Part shown: piece by piece, positions 63,263 to 64,000 of the stretch
Layout of the letters: each line of letters begins with the position of its first letter
How positions within the stretch are numbered: the stretch's first letter is position 1
NCBI GenBank assembly: GCA_023055505.1
Contig: JALIRH010000027.1
Coordinates: forward strand, 4,879,791-4,943,790
Direction: 5' to 3'
DNA: 64,000 nucleotides
Origin: Callipepla californica brunnescens
Taxonomy: Eukaryota; Chordata; Aves; Galliformes; Odontophoridae
The notes under the pieces: model-generated
What the model was told of the DNA's origin: nothing
Database searches by the model: none
What the model saw: the letters and a program-made list of their open reading frames with translations, nothing else
Made by a program: the position numbers and the translations under genes

Positions 63263-63293
<31 letters not shown>
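63218..63293. repeat. G19 and C30 tracts, mutually complementary
   Basis: G run at 63218-63236 and C run at 63264-63293, separated by 27 bases. On either strand the two runs can pair as a long hairpin. Run lengths are likely approximate. Confidence 0.85.
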
Positions 63294-63458
63294 ACCACCG
63301 TGAGGAGCAAGCTGGATCTAGAGAACAGAGGAAAACAGGGCACTAGCTTCAGCCTTTGGCTTTTCAAAGCAGCAGGATTAAATAAACGCTGCCTAAAAAG
63401 GCAGCTCTGGGAGGCAGCCACGCGCCGGGCGGCGAGGCCGTGGCAGTGCCACGCGGCA

Positions 63459-63530
63459 TCAGCTGATGAGCGGCGCCGAGCGGCTTCGTTCGTCACAGTC
63501 GGTTTCAGCTGGACGTTGGCAAAGGGGTTT
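63459..63530 (-). CDS. BAIAP2: BAIAP2 (IRSp53) last coding exon; conserved tail is out of frame by two bases
   Basis: IRSp53 links Rho GTPases to actin at filopodia and synapses. A good acceptor (CTCTCTCCCTGCAG on the minus strand) precedes codons for NPFANVQLKPTVTN, the well-known C-terminal block of some IRSp53 isoforms. In one mammalian isoform this block runs on to a short tail of the type DRSAPL(L/I)S. Here RSAPLIS plus TGA (63459-63461) is present, but in a frame shifted by two bases from NPFANV. The frame of NPFANV instead stays open to 63206. The preceding exons lie beyond the window end. Gene identity is supported by the block and by its convergent position next to AATK. Confidence 0.75.
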   Translation of the reverse strand, partial: KPLCQRPAETDCDERSRSAPLIS

Positions 63531-64000
63531 CTGCAGGGAGAGAGGAGGGCAGAGTTTAGCAGAGAGTCGGGGTGCACAGGTGTGGGGCGAAGGGACGACG
63601 TTATGGTGAGACCCCCACCGGCTCCGGGGATGAGGCTCCGATGGCCGCAGCACAGCCGTGAGTGCAAGGAATGGTCCACGTGGAGTTTTCTCCTACCTTG
63701 CTATCCAGCAGGCCTAAAGTGAGCTCTTCCAAAGGGGAAAAAATAAGGGAGGGTGTGAAGAGCTGCTCTGGCACCTCCCATGGGGAGAGTCCTGAGGTCA
63801 GCCGCAGGAGCGGGTGCACAATGCATGGCTCCCTGCACCCGCTGCCAAGGGACGTGCCGGGACAAGAGCAGAGTGCACTGCTCTGTGCCAAGCCATGTGG
63901 AAGCAGCAAAACATCCAAGAGGTGGAAAGCAGGGAGAAGCACGGGCTCCTACGGCAAGCCCAGCACCATCCTGCAGCCGCTCACACTCGCAGAGCCTTTC
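63531..64000 (-). other. BAIAP2: BAIAP2 intron (to window end)
   Basis: Intron sequence upstream of the last BAIAP2 exon on the minus strand. A short stretch ending in GATAGCAAG before GTAGGA at about 63693-63700 resembles an exon end, but no acceptor/phase combination gives a known BAIAP2 tail. It is not called. Confidence 0.5.

Larger units (their letters stand above)
61900..63458 (-). other. BAIAP2: Probable BAIAP2 3' UTR
   Basis: Minus-strand region between the conserved BAIAP2 stop (63459-63461) and the AATAAA at 61916-61921. It carries a 30-base G run and a 19-base C run on the transcript strand (see separate entry). No other gene was recognised. Confidence 0.7.

Noticed and set aside
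62460..63722. 420-codon open frame on the plus strand at the window end
   Set aside because: It runs antisense through the BAIAP2 3' UTR and across the C30 tract, with no homology. Shadow of GC-rich sequence.
63680..63760. Possible extra BAIAP2 exon before GTAGGA on the minus strand
   Set aside because: No acceptor gives a phase-compatible known C-terminus, and the frame stops soon in two of three phases. Not enough support.

Overview
This is a vertebrate nuclear window, most likely from a galliform bird (chicken or a close relative). All genes are spliced with GT-AG junctions and there are no operons. Three fragments look like avian CR1 LINE 3' ends, GC is high, and the gene order is that of the human 17q25.3 block SLC38A10 - NDUFAF8 - TEPSIN - CEP131 - AATK - BAIAP2, inverted relative to the human chromosome. 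Species and chromosome are inferences from remembered protein families and synteny.

Layout. 206-19939 (+): the last 11 coding exons of SLC38A10, a putative amino-acid transporter with a long charged cytosolic tail. About 21977-22495 (-): NDUFAF8, a twin-CX9C mitochondrial complex I assembly factor, tail to tail with SLC38A10 and head to head with TEPSIN across a 390-bp CpG-rich promoter with four inverted CCAAT boxes. 22886-26360 (+): TEPSIN, the AP-4 coat accessory protein, in 13 exons with one U12-type intron. 27023-37855 (+): CEP131, a centriolar satellite and ciliary coiled-coil protein, in 25 exons. 39063-41297 (+): a complete nine-exon sialyltransferase of the ST6GALNAC1/2 type, which I do not remember at this place in mammals. 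43412-60051 (+): AATK (LMTK1), a neuronal membrane-anchored kinase, in 14 exons with an 8-kb first intron and the miR-338 hairpin in intron 7. 63459-63530 (-): the last coding exon of BAIAP2, whose 3' UTR runs to about 61900 and nearly meets the AATK 3' end.

Exon models were built by hand from splice sites, phase continuity and remembered human homologues. Total coding lengths close in frame for TEPSIN (573 aa), CEP131 (1090 aa), the sialyltransferase (410 aa) and the SLC38A10 part (949 aa). Only AATK does not close: its coding total is one base too long, and the extra base maps to about 57397-57420 in exon 11.

Most notable observations: a TATA-containing candidate internal promoter and alternative first exon of AATK (about 51986-52183) upstream of miR-338; the AATK frame break; an overlapping upstream ORF in the AATK leader; the extra sialyltransferase gene; the U12-type intron of TEPSIN; a two-base frame offset before the expected BAIAP2 C-terminus; and several AT-rich, homeobox-site-rich islands in introns that look like conserved regulatory elements. 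I saw no prokaryotic-type system, CRISPR array, tRNA, rRNA or viral gene.
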